Shown: positions 50,970 to 64,000, counted from the first letter of the stretch. The stretch: DNA of 64,000 nt from Temnothorax longispinosus (GCF_030848805.1 NC_092368.1:14067341-14131340), one strand, 5' to 3'. Translations and numbers: made by a program. The notes: generated from the sequence alone by a model not told the origin.

Positions 50970-51353
50970 ACAGGGTGTTTCCTAAATAAGTACAAAAAAT
51001 TGAAAGGGATATTCCGTGGTTTACTTTAGGAAGAAAAGATTCTATAAACATATGCTCTAAACTGTTCTTCGTTTTCAAAATATAGGTGTCAAAGACGCAC
51101 GCCGGGGTGGATCTAAAAATGTTTTATCGATACTGAAAAATGGTTCTTAATACCACATGTACGCATACCAAATTTGAATAAAATATCTTCAAACGTTTTC
51201 CAGATTTTCGAAATTTTCATATTTTTTTCACAATTTTGACACCTTATATTTTGAAAACGAAGCAGTTTAGAACATGTTTATAGGACCTTTTCTTGCTAAA
51301 ATAAGCCACGGAATATTCCCTTCAATTTTTTGTGTTTACTTAGGAAATATTAC
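50970..51353. mobile_element. MITE with about 125-bp inverted repeats
   Basis: The left arm contains GTTTCCTAAATAAGTACAAA, ATATTCCGTGG and CGTTTTCAAAATATAGGTGTC. The right arm reverse complemented gives TTTCCTAAGTAAACACAAA, ATATTCCGTGG and CGTTTTCAAAATATAAGGTG. The loop of about 120 bp is unique. Non-coding. Confidence 0.88.
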
Positions 51354-54152
51354 TAAAATACCGATATCTATATATAGGTACTTCTCCAATATTAATCGGG
51401 AGTCTCGCACATATATATAGCCCGCGTACATCCTCTCTTCACTGACTCGCCTATGAATCGTTATGCGATCTTATGACGAGAACAGCTAAAGAAGATAAAT
51501 CTATAGTTTCAGTGAACTTCGAAACTTCATCGTTTAAAATAAAAGAGTGATAGTCATACGGAGATAGAAACCTACTAACATCAGAAATTTTTGTTATACT
51601 CGGTAACTCCTTTAAAAATCAATATTTTACAATATAGATACATCAATTATGAAAATTATAAAATTATACCAATTATAAGGAAGAAGTTTTTCCAACAACA
51701 AATTAATAAGAAATGCAAAGCACTAATATATCCGTTATAAAACGTCGATGAGCAAATCCATCACTTCGTTTTTATACACACACCCACATCTTATGTTAAA
51801 GAGTTTATGCTAAATAAAAGGATGCAATTCTGGAATATTATACACTTTATACAGTGCAACGAAAGATATAGGACGTCTTATTTCAGTGGCTGATATGTCT
51901 TACCTCCGTGCGCCATAACATGAAATGTCATATGCATAGTTTATAGAAGAAAGTCGTAACGTGAATATAGGTTCCGAGGGAATCATAAAACAAATAGAAT
52001 AAATACCTGCTGGCACTTTTATATTAGAAAATATCGCCTTCAATAGCTTGTAAAATATTCCCTACAATATATCAATAATTTTTATATTCTTACTTTCATT
52101 AAGCGTTACAGGTCTACCTCTTGACAGTCTTTTATTATATATTTTATTTAACAAGTTGCCTGTAACATTTTAGTGGTGATTTAAATTCGGTTATATTAGA
52201 ATTAATTTCAATTGTTCCGAGAATTTTAGTCGAAAATTGTATTGAATTTTCCACGTCGGGACTTTTATAGTGAACATTTTTCCGGATTTTATAAAAATCG
52301 TAAATACAAAAACGTTACCGCGCCAACGACAGATTCTCGCGCGTCACTTCCGGTCGTGACACGTTACGCACGTTATTTGTCGCATTAAAATGTGCGTTAG
52401 AGAAAAAAAGTGGTTTATTACAGTAATTCATACATAAAAGACACGTTATTTTATCTCGTGTAACGCGCGTGCCAAGAGCGATAATTCCCTCATACGTGGG
52501 CGACTATTACGCAAACATAACGTACACGCGCGCGTGTAGTTATACATGGTTGCGCGTATAGTTGAGCGATTCACGATGAGACCTAATCAAGGACATGCGA
52601 TATTTCACAGACATAATTTCCTAGATATCCAGCGCGGAAATTATTGAGCAGCGAACAGATAACCATTGCTGAAAAGTCACGCGAACTTGGGCATTGTGCC
52701 TTGCGAAAGATCGTATCGTAAGAGCGTCATCATGACTTTCGCACCTAATTGCGAATTTCGCGTGAACACACGATCCGACTTCCCATTTAGTCGTCGTAAC
52801 TCCGTATATGAACACGTATTCCGCCAAATAAAATTATATATCCATTACATTCGTTGTTTTATATAATATTGTCGGCTTATTATATTCGCTTTTATTGTTA
52901 TATTACATATAAATATTATTTATGCGGATTTTTTTATTTGTTGCTCAAGTTTGTTTTAATAGGGTTTTAATAAGAATTTGACTAGAGGACCAAACTTCTT
53001 CTCTCTCATTTCCAACACCATTCCAAAGTTTGTACATGTAATTTTTCAATAATTCGTACAGATTAAAAAAAAAATATTTTCCAATATATACCATTAATTT
53101 TGTATATAAGTTTCCTTTGTCGAAATTTTCCAGAATCGCTGGGATCGCCAAAAAGGTTCTTGTGCATTCGTATAAGAATTTACATTTTTCTTCGGTAATT
53201 AATTCATATAATATTGAGTTTTACAGCACACGAAATTTTTAATGAGCTTTACCAACACAAAAGTAGTTCCGTGAAATAACTCAAGTATTTCTCATTAAAC
53301 ATTCCGCATAAAATTGGAGCGAAAAGTGCCTCTTCATAGAAGAAACTCAAGACTCAGCGCCGGATTGAAAGCGCTTCATTATTTGTTGCATCCTGTAAGT
53401 GGTTCTTTCGATCGGGAGACGTATAAGTACGCGCCACCAGCAATCCCTCCCATTCGTCAAGGCGGAATTTCTTTTGTCGCGCCCTTCTGATGTAGGTCGA
53501 AACGCGCGGGAGCGTGCGGATGAAAAGGGAGTTTCGGATTGGAAATAGCCCAGTAACGACCGTCGCGGCATTTTCTAGCTTTCGAGACGCAAGAAAATAA
53601 CGATATACGCAATCACACGGCAAAATATGATAGCCTTTGACGTTGAAGGACTCGAGGCGTGTCGTATCGGGAAAGGAATGTTAAATGTGAAGTACGGAAA
53701 AATGTGCATATTCCTATCTCAGATCCGCGGAGAGTCGGAAACAAATGACAGTCGCAGACGAGGACGTTAAAGTAATGACGTGTGCGATGAAAGGTCGGAG
53801 AGAAAGCGCGCGCGAGATGCCAAATAATGCGCATTATCTCCGCAGTGTTGCATATTCAAATCTTATTTGTTTTTCAATTTGTGATCGATGCGGAACGCGA
53901 GATAGAAGGAATCATGGATTGGTGAGAACGATTGTTCGATTTCTCAATGACACAAAAATAAGGGGAAAAAAATTAAGGATCAAAATTTCTCCAAAATTAT
54001 ACATTTTACTCCAAGAATCTACGAACAAATAAAAAAGAAACCGATTACAGATCCGTTTCGCGAATTTTTTCGATGACTAAATTTTATTTTGATGTAATGA
54101 GCCTATTAAAATCGAGGGCGTTTTTTTAATCAAAGAACTTTGAAAAAATATA
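51354..54152. other. No gene recognised
   Basis: AT-rich with a GC-moderate stretch at 53,340-53,850. Given the syntrophin exon upstream on the minus strand, this is most simply intron. I looked for the following PH-half wording (VKYxREVTPYF) and did not see it. Confidence 0.5.
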
Positions 54153-54260
54153 TAGTGTTTCCTAAGTCCTAAGTTAGTAGGTACAAAAAAATTAAAGGGG
54201 ATATTCCGTCCCAATCTCACACACATCCGTAACATATTAGACTTTCAAAATATATATTTT
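54153..54260. mobile_element. Truncated relative of the 50970-51353 element
   Basis: AGTGTTTCCTAAGTCCTAAG, GGTACAAAAAAATTAAAGG, GATATTCCGT and TTTCAAAATATA appear in the same order as in the left arm of the complete element. Only one end is present. Confidence 0.55.
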
Positions 54261-54837
54261 TGAAACGGCATGCAGTTCCGTTGATCTTCAGACTTCTTTA
54301 TTTCTAAAGGTGCAAAGAACGCAGGGGCAGTGATCTACCATATGTAAGAAAAAAAAGTAGTCGACCTTCTTCTTCGAGCCGACTGCATACGACATACCAA
54401 TCCGACTAAAAGCCCTAGGTACCGCTTACAAATGCATTCTTTCTTCAGTTGTTTTCCTCTAACCCTCTCCTAAGTACTCGAGAGATGACAAACGGCACAA
54501 ATAGAGTGCGAATAAAGACGCGGAATTTAATGCTGCATATGTCAAGAATGTTTTGTGTGTCGCTCTCAGTACATCTATCTTCTCGAGGTACGGATCCATG
54601 AAACTTGTGCGCAAAGTTACCGAGGAACAATGCGTCACGACTGAAATTGGTATATCGCATGTTTCCCGTGTAATATAGTTGCCTGTGTAATGCAAACTGC
54701 ACACGTTGCCCGCGTGTAATATAGACGACGATGCCATATACCGAAGTAATATCGCGACGCTTTTCGACAATTTCAACGGCAATTACGTTCTCTTATACTT
54801 ATATTAAGAGACATTAAGAGCAAGTTAAGCAGCCTAC

Positions 54838-55417
54838 CTTCTAGCTCGACGATCTTGCCGGCTCTCTTCAGCGCCTTCACCGCCTCGTCGTGCGTGGCCT
54901 CGCGCAGATCCTCGCCGTTCACCGCCAGAATGGCGTCGCCGACGTAAAGCTGCTCGGTAGCGTCCGCCGCCATGCCCTTGAAAATCTTCGAGATGAGAAT
55001 CGGCATTTTGTTCTCCTTGCCGCCCTTGATCGAAATTCCCAGACCGTTGTTGTCACTTTTGACGACGCGAACAATGCGCTTCTGATTGGCCACCGAATCG
55101 GGCACATCCGGATCGTTCAGACTGTCCACATTGTTGTTGTTGATGTTGCCGTTGTTCAGGGTCGCGTTGTTACCGGTCTCGCAGCTCTCGTCGAGCGAAA
55201 TGCTGAGATAATCGTCCTCCAACGAGACGAACACGCGATACCACTGGCCGCGCACTTGGGTCTCGAGTATACCGGCGCGTCCCGATGCCGAGGACGAGGC
55301 GCCCGTGGTCGTGGTGGTCGACGAGGAGGACGACGACGTCGCCGCGGTCACCATCGCGCCAATCCCCATTACTCCCATGGCCGAAGATGTTTGGCCGCTA
55401 CCACACAGCTCTACCAT
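54838..55417 (-). CDS. Syn1: Syntrophin (alpha/beta type), N-terminal coding exon, partial gene
   Basis: Syntrophins are membrane-associated adaptors of the dystrophin complex whose PDZ domain binds channels and signalling proteins. The exon reads 193 codons plus one base. Residues 1-46 are low complexity (Ser/Thr/Ala/Gly). Residues 47-75 (RAGILETQ...LSISL) match the first half of the split PH domain. Residues 80-110 are an Asn/Asp-rich linker. Residues 115-193 are a PDZ domain with the carboxylate loop GLGI (125-128), the conserved stretch KENKMPILISKIFKG, VGDAILAVNGEDL, and His176 in THDEAV, which marks a class I PDZ. The start chosen is MVEL at 55417, with A at -3 and G at +4. In-frame ATGs lie further upstream (for example at 55450), so the true start, or an upstream splice acceptor near 55440, is open. 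The exon ends in GAAG before GTAGGC; a phase-1 join would supply the Val of the LEVKY motif known to follow in the family. The second PH half, PH2 and the syntrophin-unique region are not found in the window. Family assignment is secure; the choice of Syn1 over a paralogue rests on the PDZ wording. Confidence 0.93.
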
Positions 55418-55482
55418 TTCGATTTCTTCGCAGGCTGTACGCTGCAACATGCAACAATAATCGCACATATACATTTTTTGCC

Positions 55483-55490
55483 TTTTTATA
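55483..55490 (-). promoter_or_regulatory. Possible TATA box upstream of the syntrophin exon
   Basis: TATAAAAAGG reads on the minus strand 66-73 bases before the proposed ATG. If used, transcription would begin near 55455-55460, leaving a leader of about 40 bases. The surroundings are AT-rich with many TATA-like words, and an alternative reading is that this exon is internal, with an acceptor at TTGCAG near 55440. Support is only the motif and its spacing. Confidence 0.2.
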
Positions 55491-56106
55491 CCTATATACC
55501 CATTTTTTATATTTTTATAGCTATATACCTACGGACAAAACTTTATGGCTGCGTATTACCTAAGTGAGAGAGATAGAAAGAGCAAATTAAAAAATAAGAA
55601 AAAGAATGTCCTTATGAATAAACATCCGGGAAAGCTTTCTATCGTGAGTTATATAAGCGATGAAAATAAAAATGGAATTGGAAATGAATAGCTTTGTGCG
55701 AATATATACGGTTTGTCGCACTAGAGACACATTTTCATGGAAAAACAAGAGATTTGGTAAATCTTCATTTATTTATCTTATGCCTCGTTCGATTTTCAAT
55801 GAAAGGGCTCGAGAAAAATGGCAACATATAAAATGGATGCTATAGTGCATCGGCGAATAAATGGCGCCGGTACTCGACGACGTGAATAAATCAATTGTAC
55901 TATATGCCGGCGAAATTCGTAATTTGAAAATAATTGATAGCGGTCGACAGTGACGTGGCAGTGCTCTCTTTGTTTTCCTCCTACACCATTATTTCCATCA
56001 ATCCAGTATCGCGCCGCAACAATAGCGTTACCACTGTCCGCGTAAAATGGCGTAGGGGAGCAACGGAAAGCAAATAATTAGAAGAAAATTGCATGCGCTT
56101 AAAGTA

Positions 56107-56225
56107 CATATATATATACACATATATGTACATGTATATGTATATAAAAATATAAATATATACGTATGTGGATGTGTGTGATGTGTGTATGTGTTTGTGT
56201 ACGCGCGCGTGCATGTGTGCACGCG
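56107..56225. repeat. Mixed AT / TG low-complexity tract
   Basis: TATATATACA-type runs pass into TGTGTATGTGTTTGTGT and then CGCGCGTGCATGTGTG. Minus-strand His/Thr/Tyr frames over it are translations of the repeat. Confidence 0.85.
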
Positions 56226-59059
56226 TGAATGTAATAGTTTTTAACTAATTCGCATACACTTTGTTTTTAATTAATTCTGAAAGTTTTAATGAATCCGGGA
56301 GAATGATTCGAGGAGAATGTTTGGTTAGAGATCATTAGTTCGTAAAACAAGGAAACTCCAAAATCTGCAAAACAAATGAAATCAAAAATTCATGATTACA
56401 AAAAGTTCGGAGTCTCGTACGAATTTTAAGGACTAAACCATATGTTTAATGTTTAACCGAGAAAAAATACAATCTTTTTTCTAATGCAAGAAAAATTAGT
56501 CAATATTACTATAGCTCTTTTAAATGAGTTTTAAAATCTGGTAAGAGATGAATTTACCATTTATTATCGGGCATTCCGTGTAGAGAGCGATATTTTTGGC
56601 AAATGAGTTTTCTCACAAAGTCTCTACAGCTTCCTGAATATAGTACCATGCAAAAGTAATGGAATATAGCAGGGTGCGGTAAACGGCAACGACCGCATTT
56701 AATACGATAATATGACGACACGTAGATACGTGGCAAGGTTATAATTAAAGTGTTTGTCTCTGGGAATTAGTCCCGCGCTAGTTCTGCCTTCGTGTGTCGC
56801 TTACGTGAAAATGCACGAGATGTCTTTATATCATACACCTAGTATAGACGTGTAGCACGCTTCTATATACGATGTTCCAATTAACATCTGGCGCTTTTTG
56901 AGGTCATAAATTTGTAATGCAAGTTGAAACAATTTATCAATTATAAATTCTATGAAGCGAAGATTATGTCCAAACATTTTTATCTATCGTAAATAAAAAT
57001 CTATAACTTTAACTGCAAAGCAAAATTTAGGTGTCTTAATAATATCCTAGAATATTCAGTTTCGTAATCGTTTTGTCCTCGGTTTTGTCCTTAAATCTTT
57101 AAGGCTCAATTTTTTCTTAGGATCTTTTTATTCCCCAAGCCTTTGCTATTTTTTTACTCACTTACCAAGAAAAAATACAGAAACATCAACAATATAGGAA
57201 TTTTCTTCCTATTGGAGCCTTCCTTGAAGCCTCGAATTCTCCTTATATTTCCGATAACAATATTGAATTACAGCCTCTCTTGTTGCCATTGACCCAAACT
57301 TTGAGAGGCATCGCGTATCACTACACGGCTTCAGTATTATGAAAATAAGGATATTTTATAAACTACTACAAGAGAAAGACTTAATACTCCCGTATATTTT
57401 AAAGCTAAATTGAAATAACGTAATATGATTATAATATGTAAATGAATTTATAACATGTAAACAAGCAATGATATTTCATAATTTCAATATCTAAATACGG
57501 ATGTGTGTTATATAAATTACCTAAGATCGAATATTAATATCGGCATATTAAATATTAAAAATAATTATGAATAATATGGATACGTCGATACCAATTATTA
57601 TAATCGTATAAAAGTGACCAAAAATAAGAAATTAACGATATTGATATCAAACTGTCCCTTGCATTAAATATTTCCGAAATATCGTAATTCCAAGTTGAAT
57701 TTACTCTCGGAAAATAAATTTAAAAAACAGTCAAACAACTTCCTATACACACACAGCTATTACAAGAGCAAATTATAATATTAAACAAATTAGTTACTCC
57801 ATCGACTTCGGTATTAAAATATTTCTTCAATTTATTGCTTTCAAAATGTATTACTCTCGAATTTATTACTTACAATTAGTGTTATTTAAAATAATAATGG
57901 TAAAAAATAGTGTGTACCATGAACATAAAATGCCAACACTTACTAATTACTAAGAATTTTAGCTACTCTTTCAAATTTTTTGAGGTAGTAAATATAATAA
58001 TAATTAGCAAAATTGAAATATCTTATATTCTTTTGAAAAACAACATAAATAACAATGTAAACAAATATAAACAAGCTCTATTATAAATTTCTCTTTTTTA
58101 TATAAAGTATGCTATTCATATTGGTTTGATATAATAAAATCAACAATCACAATTATTTTTTATTAATAGTACATAAATATACATACCTTTTAAGATATTT
58201 AATTATATTTATATATATTGACAGATAGACTGTCTTGAGTTATAATTTAAATCATTTAATAGCAATTATGTTTTTAAGTGTCAAGTACAAATCTGTGTGT
58301 AAACATGAGTTTTAAAAATCAATGTAAAGGCCTTCAAGCCTAACACTTTCACTTTACGATCTTAAATATCCAAGGATTTTAATTTTATTTTGAAAAAATC
58401 TAAAAATTTTAAAATTTGATCATGTAGAATTATGAACGTCCAATAAATTCTCGACATATTTTACAAAATAATTAGGTTGCACTAACGTGATCTATCCTAA
58501 AAGCCGTTGACAAAATATTTGGCAATATAACATGTAAATAGGCTTTTAACAGTACGAATAAAAATGTAAAAAGCGTTGCACAGCGAGCAGACGAGCGACG
58601 GGCACCATTTTAACCAAATTGATCCGCGCGAAGTATTAAAATGCGGAAACAGACGTCGCACGGTCGTTTCAGTCGATATATGTGCACGTACGAATGCGGC
58701 CAACTGCATCCCCATGCGCGTGTGGAAAGAGCGTGACGGTCGAGAGAAAAGGGAGTAGGATAGAAGATTCGGAAAATTTCAATTCGATACTGAATAATCG
58801 GGAAATGCATTACGCGCTTGTATTATACCGTGAAAATAAACAACAACGCGGAAATGAGGTGTCGAAATGTAGGTCTTTCAGCTCTTCTCAAATTACTCGA
58901 TTCTCAAATTAAACCAGAAAACTCTCGAGATCATGTTAAAAAAGAAGATTTCATTATTCATTTATTTATTCACTCTTTAATCCTTTCTCGTATAAAAACT
59001 TCCATTTTTCAATATTGAGTAACAATCTAGTTCAATTGGATGTTTAATAAAACTCTGAA
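56226..59059. other. No gene recognised
   Basis: Very AT-rich, with a GC-moderate patch at 58,570-58,760. It lies upstream (minus-strand sense) of the syntrophin exon and could hold its 5' regulatory DNA or an earlier exon; nothing specific is seen. Confidence 0.5.
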
Positions 59060-59525
59060 ATTGGTTTAATTTTTATATTGCAAATTAAATTGTCTGGCAA
59101 AGTCTGTTTGGATAAGAAAATTCTAGTAATTTTTTAATTTATAAAAATGACTATTAACTAAATATTTAAAACACGTGCAATATTAATTTCTTTTACACGT
59201 GCAGAATTAATTTGTGAAAATTGTTTATAAATCTTACAAATTATTTTTACAATTATTATTGTGTAATTAAATAAGAGATGCTAAGCTTATTCAATTTTTT
59301 AAAATTTTTATATTGCAAATTAATCTGCCCTAAGTCTATTTGCATAAGAGAATTTTAATGATTTTTTAATTTGAAACTGGCTATTAGCTTAATACTTAAA
59401 ACACGTGCAACGTAATTTTTTCTTGCGTGCAGAATTAATTTGTGAAAGTTGTTTGTAATATTACAAATTATTATTAAAATTATTATTGTGTAATTAAATA
59501 AAATGTACACTAAGCTTATTATATA
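59060..59525. repeat. Diverged tandem duplication of about 230-240 bp
   Basis: The two copies share in order: TTTTTATATTGCAAATTAA, GAGAATTTTA/GAAAATTCTAGTAATTTTTTAATTT, CTATTA(A/G)CT, TTAAAACACGTGCAA, GTGCAGAATTAATTTGTGAAA, TTGT(A)ATT, and ATTATTGTGTAATTAAATAA followed by CTAAGCTTATT. The copy boundary is near 59,300. Confidence 0.88.
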
Positions 59526-62500
59526 ACAAAAATATTTCCGGGTTTCCCATTGTTCTCTTTCTCTTCAAAAATAATTTATATAATAAAATAATAAAATCTA
59601 TATCCTCCACAGACAATAAATAAAATCGTCGAAACGTTAATTTTTGCCAATGAAATAATCCTATACATTCAACAAAATTAAAGCAAAGCTCATTTTATTT
59701 ATCTAAAGTTGTCAATTTCTATTCTACATAACATGATTTCGATCGTCTGGTAGTCGTTGCAATAGGTACATACACAAAAGTAAACACGAATGTTAAGCAA
59801 TATTTCCATTCAAAACGGTGGCACATCTCTCTTTTTTCTTCCATCTCTTTCATTCGCATTTTCAGTTACATCCCCAATCCATCCCTGCTCCGTTCTTCTC
59901 TTTCTCTTGCACACGCGCACTCAGTGGCCATAAACTACTAGTATCCGACGCACGCTGAGGTTATTGGTTTTTCCAAAGGGCTTGACAGTGCCGTATACAC
60001 GCTACTATACATATACGTGTACCTCTATCTTGCAAAGATAAATTTTATTCCTCAAAGAAAAATATATCTGATTTTTTCTTTTAATATTCGCGCAAATTTT
60101 CATTAACGGATCTTACATCACTAATATAATCAACGAAGCTTCAGGAAATAATGACAGAAAAAGAAGAAAAAAATCTCGAAGGAGGTTGCCCTTTATTTAT
60201 TCAAAACATGAAGATTTATTCCATAATATGAAGGTAACATCGACTGACACTCTCATCAGTGTCAATCCAATGTGAATCAACTTGAATAAGAATGTAAGAA
60301 TTTCAAAATAGTCTGCTTGTATTTCATTCCATTCTATTCGTATATATCACTTTTTATTTCACTTGCTTTTGCTCTCAAAGAATAAAAAACGTAAAATAAT
60401 TCAAAAAGATGTTCAGCGTGCCTACGAGTATGAAATACTTCAACTGGAAAAAAAACACATTTCCGAAATAAAATTTGCCTCTCCCTATAGGGTGGATGAC
60501 CACATATCTACCTGAGCAACGTACATACAGAATAATACAGAGCACTTTAAACACAATTTAGGAATAGAAAACATTTAGAAATTCTACAGAAACATTTAAA
60601 CAAGCATTTCTGTGTTATTAGTTATTATGCCATATTCGATTTTCATATGCAGTTAATGTAGTCTCAACAGTGTGCTACGACGCGGAAAGAAAGTATTTTC
60701 AAATTCCATGTTTATGTAAATTTCACTCTTTTATCATGTACCACTTTCAGCGCATATTTTAGCCACACAGGGTTCAAAAATAATAATTTTGAAAATAATA
60801 ACGAAAATAACGAACGTTTAAACATTTAAACGTTGGATCACATTCTTTACATTTTCTATATATTTCTTTATATTTGAACTCCACAGGAATACAGTATAAA
60901 TTTCAGATAAACAGATCAATGCTAAAAACTTTATGTACAAATTGAAAAACAAATTAAGTTTACCGCAAAATAATATTCTATACCGCAAAAATATTCATAG
61001 GAAACGTTCTAAGTTTTATTTTGTTATAAAATTGCAAATTATGTATATTTTTCGAAAGAATTAATATAATTTTCACGAAATTAAATGCTTTTCCGAAACT
61101 TGTGATTAAGTGATAAAACCGGATAAAACATATGACTTCGATAACGTAATTCATCCGTATTTTTTTGTGCGTGAATTCCTTCTGCAATTTTTGCAGCGTG
61201 TTTTTCACTGCACTCCGCGCATTGTTCCTCTTGGCGAGCGTTCGACATTGCCGTTGCTGCTATCAACAGTGAATGAAGAGCCGCGAATAGCGACTGGTTT
61301 TACGTGCTCGTCTCCGCTCTAATTCGATTACACCATCCGGTACAATCTCCGTCTACCCAATGGCGTATTTATAGCCACGCGGATAATCCCTATATACACT
61401 TTTCCGCCCTCGTGCGTGTCATTCGCACTCTTCGAAACCCCCTTATCTCGTCTTCGCGATACGTGTCACCCTATTACGCGTGACTCCGATCATCTTTCAC
61501 GAATGATTCCGCCGAATCGATTCGTTTTTACTCAATTTCATGCATCACCAAATTTCACTAGAACTATCGCATGCCACTAAAGCTATACTCTTTCCTATCA
61601 GGCAAACTGTTAACTAGACATTGCCATGTTTTCCGGCGCATCAAAACTTTTATTTTGTACTTAATTTATTTTTCAATTGTTTGGACGATGTCAAACCGCA
61701 CATAATAGATAATCGATATTGTATGCAAGATGTTTCATGTAAAGCGATACTTTTCAATGTTTATAAAGCTTATAAAACTATAAAAATGATATATAACTTA
61801 TATATTTCTCAATATATTGAAAAATGTCTATTTATATATATATATTCTATTATTTCCTTCTGAAATTTACATGCGAACTTCGAATATCTCAACTTAAAAA
61901 TATAGGGCGAATTTTTTAATTGACGTATTTAGATTTCGCGCTAAAATTATAGATTGAAAAAGTTTCAAACAAAAACTGTATAAATAATAATTCTTTCTTT
62001 TACATAAATTGATTTACACAGCCACAGAACAGGTAGATTGAGGTAGGGTCATCAAAAGATTAGTAATTTACAAGATATTTATATCTTATTTTGACATACT
62101 TATCGTGATTTTCAAATACTCACTTTTCCATTAAAATGTTTGGCAAAGTTTTCACAAAATAATGATTAGAATCGATTAACGACTCTATTTTCATATAGCA
62201 CAGGTGTAAAAATGTACTTGCAATGTACAACTATACTTTCCCTTAATGCTTTATAATATATTTTCTTTACCTCGATAGATTCGTTTCATTATTTCGTGCG
62301 TGCAAAAGTCTCAAGGCAAACGAGAAAAACATTACTTCAAATTAAAAGACTCGTGTTTCAAAGTATTTATATTTAGAAACATTTAAAATCCATGCCACAG
62401 AGTTCTAGACGGTAGTGTGAGGCAAACAAGATACATATATGTCCACACTGCAGTGCATCTACAATTACTTACCGTTTTAAGCGCGTGTATAGGCATATGA

Positions 62501-62538
62501 CTTCCGGTAGGCAATAAGAGGCTCGTCGCCTGGCCGTT
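59526..62538. other. No gene recognised
   Basis: AT-rich, with a GC-moderate patch at 61,180-61,480. Minus frames near 61,081-61,266 are short and unrecognised. Confidence 0.5.
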
Positions 62539-62564
62539 TCTCTCTCTCTCTCTCTCTCTCTCTC
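62539..62564. repeat. CT microsatellite
   Basis: About 13 CT units followed by further CTCT-rich sequence to about 62,655. Confidence 0.93.
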
Positions 62565-64000
62565 CTCTCTCGGAACAGTTCTATCGCAGCTATCTCCACC
62601 TCTATCCCTTTTTCTCTCTTTTTCCCTCGCTCTCACTCTCGCTCTCTCTTCGTGAATCCCGATCCTGCGTGACGTCCAGCGTGTCGGTACCTCCGTCGAT
62701 CTCTCACGTGGCTTACGACATGCGTCACTGCCAATTGGGCTAATACGATCCTCGATCTGCGCACGAACCAATCATACAACCGCCCGTCGGCTCTCCTTTC
62801 AGCAGCCTCGACATGTTTTATCGCTCCTTCTCAGCGATCAGTCCTATCCCGATCACCCTATCTGTCCTTCAGTGAGATCGACGTGTGATCCGCCCGATCT
62901 ACGAACAGTTCGATCTACGCATCGGAGATTTAGATAACCGAGAGCCCGTCACCTGTCCGCCAATGTCAGCGGGCGGGGAAAAAGTAGCCGTTCTCGTATA
63001 GGATGCTGTATATGGATCAGTCGATTCGTTGTCTCGTCCACAAATGGACACCTATACTCCCGCAGAAACACGTTTCACTCTCGACCGCCCCGTAGTCTTC
63101 TCTCCATTCACTTTCGCTCGCGGGAGCGAACTCCTTCTACGAGAACATGTCGATGACGAATCATCAGAATGCTTGGTTTTTTGATTAAATGCTGCTCCGT
63201 ACGAATAGATCTCTTTCGGCTCGCCGTAAACTCGAAGATGTTGCAACCTCGTTTTAATCCTTAAACGTTAAAACCTCCGTACATCGAATTTTTGATCCTT
63301 GATTTCTGGAACGGCTTGCTGATTATCATTTCCCAACCTTGGAAATGCTCCAGATTCCAGAGATTCGGGATAATCAGACGATTATGGTCGACTGTGATTG
63401 AGTTCTAAGGTAAGATAGCTATCACCTCGAAATTTTTAATGTCCAAGTTGTGCTGCATTCTGGAGCATCGTCGAGTTTTTGACTTCTCAAAATTGCAGCC
63501 CCCTCTCTTCTCTTTCCCTTTATCTCTCTTTATACAGTCAGCAACTGGAATATTACATTAAATTAGAACTTAAATCCTGATATTAAACATTTAGAGTCGC
63601 TCGCTTATAGACAACTAAAACTCAAATCCATTCGTTCCTCAAAACTCCCGGATTACCGAATTTTCAATTATTTCGATGTCCCAGTTTTCAAATCCGTCGA
63701 ACCTTTAAATTTTTAACACTTTCGAAGTTCCGCGAAATCTTTAGATATTCAAATCTTCACGTTGACACGTCGACTTGCGGTGTATATACGCGCCCGAATT
63801 ACACCTCACATGAATAACGTACAAATGAAACTTGGAATCTTCAATAAAAGACGCCGGGACGCGTCTTTTAAACTCTGATCGGTTCAAAAATATTTTCAAG
63901 TTTTGACAAACTCCACTTGTTTCTTACGATAACGTACTCCGACGCACACGATTGGCACAATCAATTTCCCAAAATGACAGCCAACTCCTCGAGAATTATC
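62565..64000. other. GC-richer region, no firm gene
   Basis: CpG-containing sequence at about 62,570-63,240 with opposing short frames of biased Arg/Glu composition. This could be a promoter-proximal or untranslated region of a neighbouring gene beyond the window; no coding call is made. Confidence 0.4.

Noticed and set aside
54890..55567. 225-codon plus-strand open frame over the syntrophin exon
   Set aside because: It is the antisense shadow of the PDZ-encoding exon, with His/Arg/Val-rich composition and no domain of its own.
59620..59650. TCGAAACGTT as another hammerhead core
   Set aside because: No CTGATGA within reach on the same strand.
61081..61266. Minus-strand frame beginning MIAATAMSNARQEEQCAECS
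   Set aside because: Looks mildly protein-like (CxxC), but is short and becomes AT-biased; no family recognised.

Overview
The window looks like a long non-coding stretch of an insect nuclear genome, most likely hymenopteran and possibly an ant. The reasons are an AT-rich background by eye, CpG-rich GC islands, long GA/CT, GT and AT microsatellites, many short hairpin-like DNA transposon remnants, and one coding exon of insect syntrophin type. The species assignment is inference. I see no bacterial operons, rRNA, CRISPR array or recognisable tRNA.

Genes. The only confident coding segment is an exon at 54838-55417 on the minus strand. It encodes the N-terminus, the first half of a split PH domain and the PDZ domain of an alpha/beta-type syntrophin, and it ends at a phase-1 donor. 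The later exons should lie at lower coordinates, but I find none. Much of positions 1-54,837 may therefore be one very large syntrophin intron, or the exons are too short for me to recognise. A second exon-like segment, 46442-46277 minus, starts at a perfect Kozak ATG and encodes a short hydrophobic membrane anchor. It lies between two outward-matching piggyBac-type ends with TTAA flanks (45994-47236), so it may be a host first exon captured by a non-autonomous transposon.

Mobile elements make up most of the readable structure. (1) 1366-2005: a tandemly duplicated palindromic repeat. (2) 6452-6656, 26971-27183 and 39162-40266: TA-flanked elements with CACTG/CAGTG ends. (3) 7628-7760: a 133-bp TA-flanked hairpin element. 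(4) 16562-18440: a 1.9-kb foldback element whose arms are built from about 125-bp subrepeats. (5) 19526-19665, 29535-29733, 36814-36970 and 47930-48123: further inverted-repeat elements. (6) 35663-36432: a TTAA-flanked element. (7) 37890-40863: a composite inverted-repeat element carrying hammerhead-ribozyme-like motifs in both arms, interrupted by two or three younger elements. (8) 50970-51353 with a related fragment at 54153-54260, and several truncated ends of the AGGGTGT type.

The remainder is simple-sequence DNA, diverged tandem duplications (22096-22199, 30218-30798, 59060-59525) and unannotated intronic or intergenic sequence with a few GC-richer islands that could be regulatory. Genes do not work together here as a pathway. 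The main interest is the nested transposon history, the possible ribozyme motifs, and the possible exon capture in the same orientation as the syntrophin gene.
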